From assembly GCA_029876055.1 (NCBI GenBank), contig CM056877.1, forward strand, positions 806,001 through 870,000: 64,000 nucleotides of DNA, in the 5' to 3' direction. Below, one piece after another: positions 1 to 11,605 of this stretch. The position numbers were made by a program, and so were the translations under genes. Position 1 is the first letter of the stretch, and every line of letters starts with the position of its first letter. Under the pieces are notes generated by a model. It was given only the letters and a program-made list of their open reading frames with translations. It ran no database searches and was not told the origin of the DNA. The DNA is from Madurella fahalii (Eukaryota; Ascomycota; Sordariomycetes; Sordariales).

Positions 1-180
1 CGGATAGTGGAGATTTGACGAGGCGGAGAATCGACAGCGCCTGTACCCCAACCGTTGCAACCTGACTTTAACAGCTTTACCCGCTTTCTCGCTTCCAACA
101 CACCGGGACCCAACCGCTACGGCATCGAACGGGGAGCTCCGACGTGGAATTCGTAGCGGTGCCGGCCCCGCGTCCGAGAC

Positions 181-1542
181 ATGGACAGCTCGGGCGTCGT
201 CACCGAGCTCGACTTGAGCGCCTCTCACACCAGCACCATTGTTGACAGGATCAACTCGATGCCTGCTCTGAAGACCAGTACTGGTAAGTTCCTACCGTTT
301 TGCTTTATCTGATCCTTGTCGCGCATCTTGCCCGCTTTGGGAGCGTCTAGGCCGAGAAAATTCGATCGCCGTGATGCAGAGATCCAAACCTCCAGCGTGA
401 ATCTCGTGCAGTAAATCGGGACGTACATGTTTTCCTGCCCTCGCTTTTCGTTGGGTATCGTTTAATATTCTACAGTATTACGAAGGGTTGAAAAGGGGGT
501 GCGGGGCAATCACAAACATCACCATCCCACCGTTACATCAGAGCGAGCCAAGCTAGATCAAGCTACTAACACATATGAGCCAGCGTTCTTCACCTTTCTT
601 CGAGCGAACCTTGTCCTCCCGCACTCGGCAATGTCCTCCAATGTCTCGTCACCCAACCTCGGACCTTACCCATCGCAAAACCTTCCACCACCCTCCCCGT
701 CCCCCTTGGCAGCCAACTCACCCTTAGCAGCCCTCGACAGCGACATCCCCCCGCTCTCCCTCGACATCCTCACCACTCCCGCTGACAAGGGGGCCGCCCT
801 GAAGCTCGTAGCGGATAGCATCGCCCAGCAGCGCCAGCAAGCAGCCTTCCACGTCATTTTCCACCCCATACCGCTCGCCGTGCTGCTCGCCGTGCTCGCA
901 GCCATCTCCCGCCATGCCTGGGGCCAGAAGCACCCGGATCTCGGCACAACGCTGATTCTCGTCAGCGGCGTCGTCACGGCGTACCTTCTCGCCATCCGCT
1001 ACCTCACCTCCGGCTACCTGCGCGCGGCCGAGGCCCTGTCCTGGGACTTCCTCACGGACCAAGACCTCGTCATCGGCACGCGGTTCGGGGCCGACCTGGT
1101 CGGCGCGCTGGTGCTGCGGCTGGAGCGGCCGTCTTCGCACCAACATTCCTCCTCGTCCTCGTCCGTGTCCTCCGCCTGCTCATCAACAAGCGGCTCCGGC
1201 GGCGGCGGCGGCGGCGTCGGCCGGCGGAGATCCCACCACCGCCAAAACAGCAGCGCCGCCAAGTCGGCCGGCCGCAAGGGCGGCAAGGGCGTAATACGCG
1301 CGTGGACCACCAAGCTGCGGTACCGCGGGCGCGGCGTGGGCGGGGACATGCTCCGCGAGGCCGTGCGCGTCACGCGGGAGCGGTGCGGGCGGGATGCCCG
1401 GGTCGGGTTCGCGAGGGAGCACGCCAACAGCGTCGTCGTGCTGCCGGAGCTGTTCAATAGGTGGTTTAGGAAGAGGGAGATGGCGGCGGCGAGGGCGTTG
1501 GAGGAGGTTTTGGCGGAGTGGGAGGAGGCGAGACGGAGGTGA
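181..1542 (+). CDS. membrane-anchored GNAT-like acetyltransferase (putative)
   Basis: Two exons, 181-283 and 584-1542, about 353 residues. Exon 1 has strongly coding codon use and ends at a GTAAGT donor. The acceptor CAG at 581-583 follows a perfect TACTAAC branch site, and the frame is kept. A shorter form starting at the ATG at 631 is possible. The protein has a Pro/Ser-rich N-terminus, two hydrophobic segments (about residues 125-142 and 155-173) and a Ser/Gly low-complexity loop. A C-terminal part carries YRGRGVGG (about 281-288), which fits the acetyl-CoA-binding R/QxxGxG/A motif A of GNAT N-acetyltransferases. The layout resembles membrane-bound NAT8-type enzymes, but the substrate is unknown. 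The catalytic assignment is inference from one motif, and a non-enzymatic membrane protein cannot be excluded. The downstream neighbour is convergent. Confidence 0.6.
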
Positions 1543-2320
1543 ATGTCCTCTCTTGGTTCGTCAGGGGCTTAGGGAGTGGTAGAGAGGGGATGCGAGGCTT
1601 CCGAGCTGGACACGGTTTGGATTGTGTTGTTGCTTCGGGTGGTTGGGGTTTGAAGCTGGCAGCATTGCTTTTGGTTGCGGGTATGGCGTTGGTAAGGTAC
1701 AGCAAGGCAACGACGATGACAAGATTGATGAATGCTTGATGACCACACTCATACAAAGATACCATATAGACTTTCGCTAAATGATACCTTGGGAAGGCGT
1801 CTGCTTTAACTCCGACCTGACATACGCCGGTGATGTTGAGGTGTGGTTGTCAGGGGTCTGTCCAAACCATCACGCTCCAGGCTGCCGATCTCGACAGTGA
1901 TAGAAGGCAGGTTTTGCAGTTCCTGCTGGCAGCACGTGAAATGACATCGAGAGGGCGGTCCCTCGTAGTATCTGTTTGACGAGAGCAGATCGTGGAGCAA
2001 CTCCATTTCGTGCTACCGTTATCTATTTCGTGACCGAAATGGTCACTTGCTTGTGCGCATATGTTGTACATAGAACACTCCCTCCCAGACCTCTACGTGA
2101 CACTCCGAAACCTTCCATGCCATGAACTCCTCCTCGGTCTAAGAGAGGAGAAAAGAAAAACAACCGATGTGGGTATCAGAACCTGGGGCAGCTCTAAGCC
2201 CTCATACAACCCACAACCAGACCAGACCTTGACCCATGGTGCCAAGAGACAGGGGGGAAAATGGAGGGAAAAAAGAAAATTGAGCAGGCAGATGACTTTT
2301 GGGTTAAGGCTTGCCGAGCC
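1543..2320. other. convergent intergenic region
   Basis: This stretch lies between the stops of the GNAT-like gene and the H4 variant. It should hold both 3' UTRs. I see no coding exon, repeat or RNA gene in it. Confidence 0.6.
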
Positions 2321-3162
2321 TCAGTCATCCGCATCATGAGGCACCGAGCCATGTTGTTTCTTGACCGGCTGGGTCCAGGTCTCGGGATCAAAGCCGTAGA
2401 TCGGTTTCCCGATTCTGCGGAGGGCAAAGATCACCTAAAGATTAGTTAGCATTGGAGGGCCCAGGGTTAGATGTATCGTTCGCTTACATCGTTAACCGTC
2501 ACAGTTTTGGCGTTGCGGTACTCTGTGTATGTAACACAATCCCGCAAGATCTGCGAGACGTTAGGACCTGGTGGAGAGCTAAATAAGATTCTGACTGGGC
2601 ATACCATGGTCAGGCGTGTCTTTAACGCCTCTCTGACCGTGTCGTATATACCGGCCGAGATACGTTTCACGCCTCCACGCCGGGCGAGACGCCTGTTCTC
2701 GGGTCAGCAGCGGATCGAAAGCAGGGATACCCGCAGATAGCGGCTCAGAGCGAAGTTGTTGATAGGATGGCCTAGGGAAAAGTTCGATAAAGGCCAGAGT
2801 AAGGTGCTCGGGAAAGTCGAGCAAACTGCCGGCAACTCAAGACAGCAGCAGTCCCTGTTCTTACCGGATAGCGGGCTTGGCTGGAGAAAATGATCAGCAA
2901 CAATATCGGCGGGGAAATGAAAAGGTGGGTTGCGTTACTTATGCCACGAATGCAGTCCTTGATAATCTTCCTGTGTTAAAGGCCCGGGGATTAGCGAACT
3001 GCGCGTTCGTGATTCATGGCGATGCTAAAGAGATAACTGTATTTACCTGTGGCGCTTGGCACCGACTTTGCCTCCCAGCGACTTTCCGGCCACGCCCATG
3101 CCCGGTCGCTTTAGGCCCTTCAGGCCGCTGGGACCGCCGCGTTGGGGAATCGTTGGTGGCAT
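2321..3162 (-). CDS. hH4v: divergent histone H4 variant
   Basis: Six exons read on the minus strand: 3162-3047, 2970-2939, 2880-2865, 2692-2605, 2550-2488 and 2434-2321, giving 142 residues. All five introns have GT..AG ends and keep the frame. The histone fold is clear: GAKRHRK, then [20 protein letters not shown], then RDCVTYTEY, KTVTVNDV and ending near IYGF. It departs from canonical H4 in the tail (it starts MPPTIPQRGG and lacks the GRGKGGKGLGKGG lysine pattern), in helix alpha2 (IYDTVREALKTRL), and in a C-terminal extension of about 20 residues after YGF, where canonical H4 ends at GFGG. A divergent H4 variant is known in Neurospora. Incorporation into nucleosomes is expected from the fold but not shown. 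The five introns are many for a histone gene. Confidence 0.9.
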
Positions 3163-3756
3163 TTATTTCGATCAATCTGCAGTTCACGATGGAAGTTGTT
3201 GCTCGACCAGTCGATTTTCCAGCGACCAAGGTTGAAGGCGTGAGGTGGCTTGCTCTGCGAAGCGGAAGTGGGGTCGCGTGCGATGGAAATTCTCTGCTGT
3301 AAATGGAAGATATGGCCCGTGCGAAGCGACGACGATTAACTTGAAGGTTGAAATAAATCTTTTTGTCTTCAAAATGAGTGGGTGCAATTGGCTGGAAGGA
3401 CAAAACAAGTTTCGTGCCAACTTTGGAGCTGTTGTCGCGTGCACCGAGTTTCTGGGTGCTCCAAAACTTTGTCTCGGGTTGGGTGGCCGACCGAGATGTT
3501 TGCCCAAACCCGCTTTTTGCCGAAGCAATTATATTAGAGGCCTGATCTTATGGCCCTATGGTCCGGAGGTTCGTCATTATTCAACAACCCGTAAGTCTCC
3601 AGAATGTCGCCATGCAATCCGCTCCGGCTTCCGTGTCCACGGTGCAAGTCTAACGAGTGACCAGGCTCTACCCATAACCATCTCTCAACGCCGATCCTGA
3701 CAATTACTTTTACAGTCAGAATACCCAAATCTTCGCTGTCCCAAGGTTGTGACCGC
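3163..3756. other. intergenic, H4 variant promoter / SVF1 3' end
   Basis: This stretch lies between two minus-strand genes. It holds the upstream region of the H4 variant and the 3' UTR of SVF1. No recognisable element or exon was seen. Confidence 0.55.
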
Positions 3757-5070
3757 TTATTCTGAAATGAAGGTTGCCTCGCTGAAAACAAAACCCTCCT
3801 CGACAACCTCCTCACCGCCAATGTTGAGCTTCAACGACAGCTTCGTCTTTTGCGGCGAGTACTGATGATCCTATGTTAACAACACAAAAATCATGAGCGG
3901 AGGAGATGGCGAACCTGATAAATATACGGCTTCGTGCCAGCGGCACCGGCCACAATCTTCTTCACGAAGCCCGGAACTTCAGCCATGACGTCTATCCTGT
4001 CCAGCCTTTCTTCGAGGCCTCCCTCGACTACAGCCTCCACCGGCTTCCCGTCCTTGGTCGCCCCGGCCCACGAAAACTTAATAGTCGTCGGTTCCGGCCA
4101 GTCGTTCTCGCTGTCGCTTTTTGCTTGAACATGGGTCACGGCATTCTTGCAGCCAGCCATGATGATTTCGCCGTCCTTGACGATACCGCCCACGTTTACC
4201 ACTGTCGAGCCGTACGACGGAGGGGTCGTGAACTGCATGAGGATGGCCGAATAAGTTGGGCCCTGGAAATTGCAAAAGTTCCATTTGGCTGCAGCATGGT
4301 GCGGCTTCATCCCCTGCAGCGCATGGGAAAGAAATGCCTTGCCCTTGAAGTCGATGGGACCTTCCCTGGTCGTGATGGTTCCCTCAGCGGCGCATCTGGG
4401 CCAGAAGGCGTGGCGCATGGAACCCCAGGGGTTGGACAGGTCAGTGCCGAACAGCGTCTTGCCTGTCTTGCCACACTGGAATCCTGGGGCGGTCCGTCGG
4501 ACGGTCAGGTTAACGATGGCTCTTTCGTCGTTCATGGACTTGATTGTGTATGTTGTCCCATCCTCCGAGAGCTCGACCGCGCAGTCGTTGGCGTAGAAGC
4601 TCAACTTATCCTCGCTAAAGTCATGGTTCTGCAGCGGTGTCGAGCACCACAGGTGAGGTTCCGAGCCGTCCAGGTTGAAGATTTTGCAGTTGAACTGGCA
4701 GGTTACACGGATGCCGCTTTGGGAAGATCAGTATATGCGAGCTGGATAGGTGGGCAGCAGAACCGTACGCCACGTTACTATAGAGGACCTGGGCGAAGGC
4801 GAGCTTGCCCCCTTCCGACATGAAGTAGAAGGTCTGCGTCTCGACGCAGGTAGAGTCCATCGCCTGCCATTTCATGTCATCACGGGTGAGTTCCGTATAG
4901 GGTGTTGCCTCGGCCTCTTCGGCGACCGACTTGATGGCGGAGGGCCCATAGATGGGCTCCTGGGTGCCGGCAACGTTGGCGAGCCTGACGAGGAGCAAGT
5001 CAGAACCATGGGAGGGCAAGGTGGGGTATTGGACCCTGGATTCTTACGTCTGTTGCGCCCACTTGAACAT
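3757..5070 (-). CDS. svf1: survival factor 1 (Svf1 family)
   Basis: Four exons: 5070-5048, 4984-4769, 4716-3915 and 3870-3757, giving 384 residues, the usual length for fungal Svf1. The N-terminus MFKWAQQTLANVAG is the amphipathic-helix start typical of the family, where it binds Golgi membranes. Landmarks are LTRDDMKW, VETQTFYF, AQVLYSNVAG, VTCQFNCKIFN and a C-terminus ending EEGFVFSEATFISE. Yeast Svf1 is a lipocalin-like protein needed for survival under oxidative and cold stress and implicated in ceramide transfer from ER to Golgi. The same role here is inference from homology. The last intron uses an unusual donor, CAG|GTTCGC, but the last exon restores the conserved C-terminus. It is divergent from the uL11m gene with a shared 521-bp promoter region. 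Confidence 0.93.
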
Positions 5071-5591
5071 GTTGGAAATCTTGAGGTCCGAAATGCCGGA
5101 AGGCTCAAGAATCGCTGAAGGGTTGCGTGAGAAATCGAGCCAAATGCGTTCGTTCACCGCTGTCGAAGGACTGCCTGCTTTCCAACAGCAGACCGGAAGG
5201 CAAGTGACCCGAGCTAGAACGCTAAAACTCACTGGGCTCGGGGAATCGCTTAGCAGGCATTCGTGGACGTCAGTGGTGTTAATCCACCCAACGCACAGGG
5301 CAGCCTCGGCAGGGGGCGGCACGGCTTGTGTGGGGGATTGTGGCTGGGATACCTGCTTGCAATGGGGAATTTGCAAGGGACTGGAGTGGCTGGTGCTCTC
5401 GGATCATCGCAGCGTAACGGCCGAAATTTTTAGCTTCCCTCCCAGGTCCCGTCGACGACTTGGGGCCACCGCCAGCGCCTGAGAACCCGATGCAATCCTA
5501 ACAAACAGCACACGAACAAACGAGCCCGCCCTACACTTGCTCTTCGTTGCCGTGGTCGATACCCCCGAGACTTGCACATCCGGCCGACAAA
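5071..5591. other. divergent promoter region SVF1 / uL11m
   Basis: This stretch separates the two divergent start codons and should carry both promoters and 5' UTRs. No specific factor site stood out. Confidence 0.6.
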
Positions 5592-6119
5592 ATGTCCAAA
5601 GCACGCTCCGCTGCGGGCGGCGTTGACCAGGTTGTCAAAATCATCGTCGGAGCGGGCCAAGCGAGTCCTAGCCCTCCAGTCGGTCCGGCACTCGGCAGCA
5701 AGGGTATCAAATCAATGGACTTTTGCAAGGTTGGTTGGATGTGAGAGACTCGGAGGACAATGTGCGCTGATGCGCGCATGCAGGAATTCAATGCTAGGAC
5801 ACAACACATCAACCCCGGCACCCCGATGCCGGTCCGGGTAACCGTCAGGCCGGATAGGACGTTCCACTTCGAGATCCGGACACCGCAAACATCTTGGCTC
5901 CTACTAAACGCAGCCGAGGCGCCGGTGGGTAAGAAAGGCAAGAGGAAAGGAGCGGGCAATCCGGGCAAGGAGACGATCGGTACAGTGAGCCTCAAGCACG
6001 TCTACGAGATCGCAAAGATCAAGCAATCCGAAACACGACTTTCCGGGCTGTCGCTTGAAGGACTTTGCAGGTCCATCATCTTCCAGGCGAAGTCGATGGG
6101 CGTCGCAGTTGTTCCCTAG
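5592..6119 (+). CDS. mrpl19: mitochondrial large-subunit ribosomal protein uL11m
   Basis: Two exons, 5592-5729 and 5784-6119, giving 157 residues. The L11 N-terminal domain is plain: KIIVGAGQASPSPPVGPALGSKGI, with the proline hinge that packs near the GTPase-associated centre. An RNA-binding C-terminal domain follows, with GTVSLKHVYEIAKIKQS and a GLSLEGLCRSIIFQAKSMG helix. The length and bacterial-type sequence point to the mitochondrial rather than the cytosolic uL12/L11 protein. The intron donor is a weak GTTGGT, but the joined frame reads SMDFCK-EFNART as the family requires. A cleavable presequence is not obvious, as is common for this protein. Confidence 0.95.
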
Positions 6120-7368
6120 AGGCTAGAAGGCCGTCGGTGTCTATGATTCGGCTGGGAGCATAGGGCGTTACGGTTGTTTCTGAAGGAGCTGGGGCGGGAG
6201 TACCATCCAGCGGTATGGCCGTAATTGTGGCACGGCTGCCCGTCTCTACAGCTCTGTACATATATCATTGTATTATAAATATACCAGGAACCCGTTGAGA
6301 CGAAAGCGTCTGGGTAGCTCAACGGCATACCCGCGCGGTTCTCCATTCACAAGAAGTCGCCACGGATTCTGCTCGCTGCCACAGCCCAACGCAAAAAGGT
6401 GCGGGACACGTCTCGTATAGTTGTGCTGCTAGATGCGAGTCGAAGCGGCTGCGAAGCGCTCCATGCGATTCTTCGGCATCGGTAGCACGGGCCGGTCTGG
6501 GATTGCCGCCACGGCAGGTCGGGTACGAGTGGGCCCTGACGGAAGCCAGTGGCGCTGTGTCGTAATCTATAGATTGTCGGGTCAACCGGCGTCGTCAAGC
6601 ATTCCGAACTCCGAGCCTCCCGGGTGTGCTCGGATTCATGAGGATCATGAATTATCTCCATAAATCAACTGCCATTCCACCAGCACGTGTGAGCCTTGCG
6701 TGCATTGAACAGTTATCGGTTGCACCAATCCGGTGGGGAGAATGGTCGATAAAGCTGCTGACGGGATCTGCCCCAAAGGAACCCACCTTCCGTGTTCAGG
6801 ACTATCACAGCCCATACCAAGTAACTCGGTAATATCCACCGAGCCATAGCCCCTCTCAGCCCCTCCCTGAAGCCGAGTTCTAGTGCTGGCCGTATGACTC
6901 CATGGAGAGTGTAGTGAAACTCGGCTTGCGAGTCATTGGCATACAGAACAAAAGTTTGCCGGCAATGCTACTACATTGCCGGGTACTCCCGTAAAGGCCA
7001 GTACAGTACAGTCTCGGACAAACCTGAATGGGATCCACCCTCTGTCCCGGAAATAGCCGCCAAGGAAACCAAAATGTTGGGACAAGCCGGCCTGGGTCTA
7101 CCACAGCGGGCCTTGACGGTACCCGCGCCTCCCGCAGATGTCGGCCAACGTCCGGCGTCGCCGCACGTTGCAGCAAGTACCCGCAAAGTAGCGCAGCCCC
7201 ACCGTCGCACCGGCTTCGTAGCAGACTTGCTTAGGCGCAGCCGTCATCTGTCCCAGATCATCTTGTTCTTCAGTGTTTTCTTAAGTCTTTGCACCTATCT
7301 TCGCTCTTTCCCTCGGCCGAGGTGCAACTTTTCTGGCATTCACAGCGTCCGGTGTGTCAGCAGCAGAT
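6120..7368. other. intergenic, no gene seen
   Basis: The left end should be the uL11m 3' UTR, with an AT-rich run near 6257-6285. The right end, up to 7368, is pyrimidine-rich, as is common in fungal 5' UTRs, and precedes the kinase start. No coding exon or RNA gene was recognised. Confidence 0.5.
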
Positions 7369-10066
7369 ATGGCGACCAGCGTTCAAAAGCGCGACGGCTT
7401 CCAGGAGCTTCGGACAGAAGGTAAAGAGGAAAAAAATATAAAAAAATAACAAGCAAGAATTGCCCCTCAATACAACCCCCACGTCGAGCACCAGTCTCGG
7501 TGCAATTCGCCGGGCCCCGTCGTTTGAAGCAATCGCAAGCCTTCTCCTGCTAACATTGATTGGCGAAATACAGACTCGACCCGAATCGAAACAGATGCTC
7601 AGACCGACCAGAACAACCAGAACGACGAGCAATCCCAATCTCCGCCTGCCGTACGCTTCAAGTCGACCATCGAAGAGATTACCCCTGATGATGCGATATC
7701 GACGGCCATTCCACCCACCGACGGCGTCTCGCTTGGAGAGCCCGGCCAAGTCACTCCGGAGCAGATTCGCGATCTATCCAACAGATTGCGGGCCTGTCCG
7801 CTGCAGGAACGTAGAATGAACATATTCTCGTATGAGGCCTTCTCTCTGCCCCCATCAAGAGTACGTATTTTGCTGCTTCCAGGCTATCGGGCCTCTGCTC
7901 GCCATTGACGTTGTTGAGCTCGGTTTCTTTGTTGTGTCTTGGGAGGCTGAATTGGGATTGTGTATCCCACTCTCGCCCTTTCAAGCCACCGACCCGCCTC
8001 ATATCGCCCGGGCGCACTCCCTATTCGCTGGCGCGATGTTTTACTGAACGCCGAACTAACCTCGCAACCCCTAGACAACCTCCCGTGACGATGAGTCGCG
8101 AGAACCTAGCCGTCAACCAACTCAGAACTCGGCGAGCCACAGCTCACCGCGCCTGAACGCCAGCCCACGGATCCCGGATATGCATTCCCCGCCTCTTACG
8201 CCGGCTGGAACGGACTCCGCCGAAGCGGGATCAAAACGAGAGCCCCCAGACACCCACGATCGCGGCCGTGCTCCTGACATCATCACGCCCCAGGACTCGA
8301 TCCATGAACCTCCTTCGCCCGTTTCTGCCCGCCTCTCCGTTCCCCATCCTATATCGACGGATCGTGACCGTGCCTCGCGACGGCCCGCTACCGCAGACGG
8401 AAGAGAGCAAACACAAGCAACGCTCGGTGGTCATCGTAAAGGATTGTTTTCGGTCGGTGCTGGAAGCGGTTCGAATTCGCCCGCTAGCTCGGTCCCGCCG
8501 TCCCGTGATTCGAGTCCGTCAAGAGCACTAACTGCCTCACAATTCTACACCCGGCAGGTACCGCCGCCCGGAGAAGCCAACGATCCGTATGCCGCAAATA
8601 AGCGGCAAGCACAGAAAGGCATCGATTCCCGATTCATCTTTTCGCGAAAGAAGAAACAGGGCTCCCCGAGTTCGTCAACTATCAGTCTCCCGAAAGTCTT
8701 GGGGGACAAACGAAGGTCGGACGAAGGTCTTGTCCACAACAGGAACAACTCCATGGCCGACTTGAAGAGGTTTTTCAAGCTGGGCCCCAGCAACAAATCC
8801 AAAAGAACCGCATCGCCGGCCGCATCCATTAGGTCCGATACGAAGACGCCGCCCAGCTCCAAGTCGGCGCAGATCCCATTCGGCGATGACCACGGCCTCT
8901 CATCCAAGTACGGAAAGCTTGGGAAAGTCCTGGGTGCCGGGGCGGGCGGGTCTGTGAGACTGATGAAGCGCGCTGAAGATGGCGTTGTTTTCGCCGTGAA
9001 AGAGTTCCGTCCTCGCCACTCATACGAAACGGAGCGTGAGTACGTCAAGAAGCTAACGGCCGAGTACTGCATGGGCTCTTCTCTGCATCACGGCAACATT
9101 ATCGAAACGCTTGATATAGTCCAGGAACGGGGCAAGTGGTACGAGGTGATGGAGTATGCTCCGTACGACCTCTTTGCCATCGTCATGACCGGAAAGATGA
9201 GCCGGGAAGAGATCAGCTGCTGTTTCTTGCAGATCCTCAGCGGTGTCACATACCTCCACAGCATGGGTCTGGCCCATCGGGACCTGAAGCTTGACAACGT
9301 GGTGGTCAGCGAGCACGGAATCATGAAGATTATTGATTTTGGCAGTGCCCACGTCTTTAAGTACCCGTTCGAGACTGGTATTGTCCTTGCGTCAGGTGAG
9401 CAGCTCATATTGCGAGTCAACCAGGGCGCAAGGGTGCTAATAGGTGTCACAGGAATTGTGGGTTCGGACCCGTACCTCGCGCCAGAAGTGTACGATGAAA
9501 AGAAGTACGATCCGCAGGCGGTAGACATCTGGTCGCTGGCCATCATCTACTGCTGCATGACGCTCAGGCGATTCCCTTGGAAACTTCCCCGGCTCTCCGA
9601 CAGCTCGTTCAAGCTCTTCGCCGCTGAGCCAACGCCAGGCCACGATCCTAAGAAGCTGCTCCTCCCGCCTTCGAGTTCTACGTCAGCATTAAGCGACACT
9701 CCAGCGAGAGACTTTTACCCGCAGGGCGTTCGCAACAATGCCGACAGAGAACCGCACGGAGCCAGCTCTCAAAGAGCGTCGACGACAACAGTCCAGGACG
9801 GCGGCTCTACCCAGCCGCCGGCGGAAAAGAAGGAAGTGGTCCGGGGCCCATGGCGAATCCTCCGACTTCTCCCCAGAGAAAGCAGACACGTTATCGGGCG
9901 CATGCTCGAGCTAGATCCTAAGAAGCGCGCCAAGATGCACGACATCTTAGATGATCCGTGGGTGGCCGACTCCGTCATCTGTCGACAGATTGAACCGGGA
10001 CACGTGGTGAATGCCGAGGACCACACGCATGTGTTGGAGCCTCCTTCGTCGCCGGCTAATAAGTAA
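7369..10066 (+). CDS. HAL4/SAT4-type Ser/Thr protein kinase
   Basis: Four exons, 7369-7420, 7574-7860, 8075-9395 and 9453-10066, giving 757 residues. A long disordered Ser/Pro-rich N-terminus precedes a kinase domain from about residue 392. Visible motifs are a GAGAGGSV glycine loop, VKEF with the ATP lysine, HRDLKLDN, DFGSAH and SDPYLAPEVYDEKKYDPQAVDIWSL. The pattern, including the MEYAPYDLFAIV hinge region, is that of the fungus-specific NPR1/HAL5 group (yeast Sat4/Hal4, fission yeast Oca2). That group controls potassium transporters and nutrient permeases. The third intron is 57 nt, a multiple of three without a stop, so the genomic ORF reads through it. Its GTGAGC donor, CTAATAG branch and CACAG acceptor, and the restored ASGIVGSDPY, show it is an intron. 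The ortholog within the group cannot be fixed here. Confidence 0.92.
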
Positions 10067-10865
10067 ATCGGCCCATGGCGGGGTTGGGAAGAAAAGACGG
10101 GGCATGGGAAGGCGTATTTGCGAGTTGGGGCGATAGGGCGATGGGGCGGGGACAGAAAAGTTGTGATCCTTAGCTGGTTGACTCTTCCTACGGCTGTGTA
10201 GGATATGGGAGCGTGGAGAGCCAGCCCTACACCGTTTACTTCATTCTCCGAGGTACTTTTCTGTTGTGACCTGAAGCGGGCGTTTTCCTTTTCTGGCGCA
10301 TTAGACCTGGTTTCTCTCTGGGGGAGGCGTTACGCAGGTCCGTTCGCCATGATAAAACTGCAAGGCTCCAGTAGCAGGGTAATTCAATGGGGGGAACTTG
10401 GGATGCTAATAGACGTTTGATCACTTGCATGAATAGGTCGACAAGGCATTATTATACAGATAGTAAAAATAGAAAATAGCTTAAGCTCGGCGTACATGTC
10501 TCAACACGAGACAGGACAGATGATTTATTTTGTAAGAAAATTTGGCATAGTTATCTCATGTGCACGGCAGAAACATGTTAAAAGCAATCGTTTGTTTCTT
10601 ACTTATTGCAAGACTTAGTGTGCACTGTCAGTATCTCCATCTTTTTTCTATGTCGTTCCATCGATGATCAAGCTGGAGGTGTGTTCTGGCAGCCGCTGTC
10701 TCCCAGCCAATCAAACTGGACGACGGCTTCCGGATTCGGCCTAGGGCGCACCTCGGCGGGCTGGAACGAGCCGTCCGCCGTCATTGGCCGGTCCGGCCGG
10801 GGCCCGGTAAAAAATTGGCGACTTTCTAGATGGTCTTGGAAGCTCCCATAAGGTCCGTGATCCGC

Positions 10866-10884
10866 TTTCAATTGTCAATTGAAA
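10866..10884. repeat. short perfect inverted repeat upstream of HSP10
   Basis: TTTCAATTG, one spacer base, then CAATTGAAA: 9-bp arms that match perfectly. It lies about 140 bp before the HSP10 start codon, in the promoter or 5' UTR. Its function is unknown. Confidence 0.8.
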
Positions 10885-10946
10885 ACGAAGCTCTCTCCCC
10901 AGCCAACATCCTCTCTCCATCTTCCTCTCTGCGCAATCCGCTATTT

Positions 10947-10968
10947 CCCCCCCCCCCCCCCCCCCCCC
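10947..10968. repeat. C22 homopolymer tract
   Basis: An uninterrupted run of 22 cytosines lies about 60 bp before the HSP10 ATG, probably in the 5' UTR. Its exact length may be affected by sequencing error. Confidence 0.85.
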
Positions 10969-11026
10969 AACGAAGTCACAACATCAGAATTGCTTTGCTC
11001 CCCACGCAACGCACCAATTCAACACA

Positions 11027-11605
11027 ATGGTGAGCCGGTTGTTTCCTACCTCTTCTGCCGGGAAGCTCTCGATAGCTCGACCACGTCGCCGTGGAGCCTC
11101 GAATCCGGCCCGGCCAGGCTTGATGATTGCAGCGATACTGACCGTCGAATGTTAGGCCACCACGCTCCGCTCCATCAAGTCGCTCGTCCCCCTCCTCGAC
11201 CGTGTGCTCGTGCAGCGCATCAAGGCCGAGGCCAAGACGGCTAGCGGTATCTTCCTGCCCGAGTCGAGCGTCAAGGAGCTCAACGAGGCCAAGGTGCTGG
11301 CTGTCGGCCCCGGCGGCCTAGACAAGGACGGCAAGCGCGTGCCCATGGGCGTGTCTGCTGGCGACAGGGTGCTGATTCCTCAGGTATGATGGCTGCCCTC
11401 TCTATCCGGTTAGCTTTGATGTATCATGGACCAGCTAACCAAGTGCCCTGCAGTACGGCGGTTCGCCGGTCAAGGTTGGCGAGGAGGAGTATCACCTCTT
11501 CCGGGACAGCGAGTAAGTACACACCGCCAATGATATTGTGTCACGGAGTGTTCAATGCTGACGTAGGCGTGTTTTTCCAGGATCCTGGCCAAGATCAATG
11601 AGTAA
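11027..11605 (+). CDS. hsp10: mitochondrial co-chaperonin Hsp10
   Basis: Four exons, 11027-11029, 11156-11383, 11454-11512 and 11581-11605, giving 104 residues. The first coding exon is only the ATG, followed at once by a GTGAGC donor. The next exon begins GCCACCACG, giving MATTLRSIKSLVPLLDRVLV, the normal fungal Hsp10 start. The GroES features are LLDRVLVQRI, the mobile loop KTASGIFLPESS with the hydrophobic I-F-L tripeptide that docks on Hsp60, and GDRVLIPQYGG. The C-terminus is FRDSEILAKINE. It caps the Hsp60 folding chamber in the mitochondrial matrix. The uncleaved N-terminus is typical. Confidence 0.96.

Larger units (their letters stand above)
10067..11026. other. intergenic, kinase 3' end and HSP10 promoter
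   Basis: The left part is kinase 3' UTR. The right part, upstream of HSP10, has two CCAAT-type motifs (near 10706 and, inverted, near 10784). It also has a degenerate heat-shock-element-like run at 10834-10846 (TCTnnGAAnnTCC, imperfect), a palindrome at 10866-10884 and a C22 tract. Heat regulation is expected for HSP10, but the element is too degenerate to claim. Confidence 0.45.

Noticed and set aside
499..630. Extension of the GNAT-like gene from 499 as a continuous coding start
   Set aside because: The codon at 499 is GTG. The codon use of 476-583 is not coding-like, and a perfect branch site plus CAG at 581-583 indicates that this stretch is intron.
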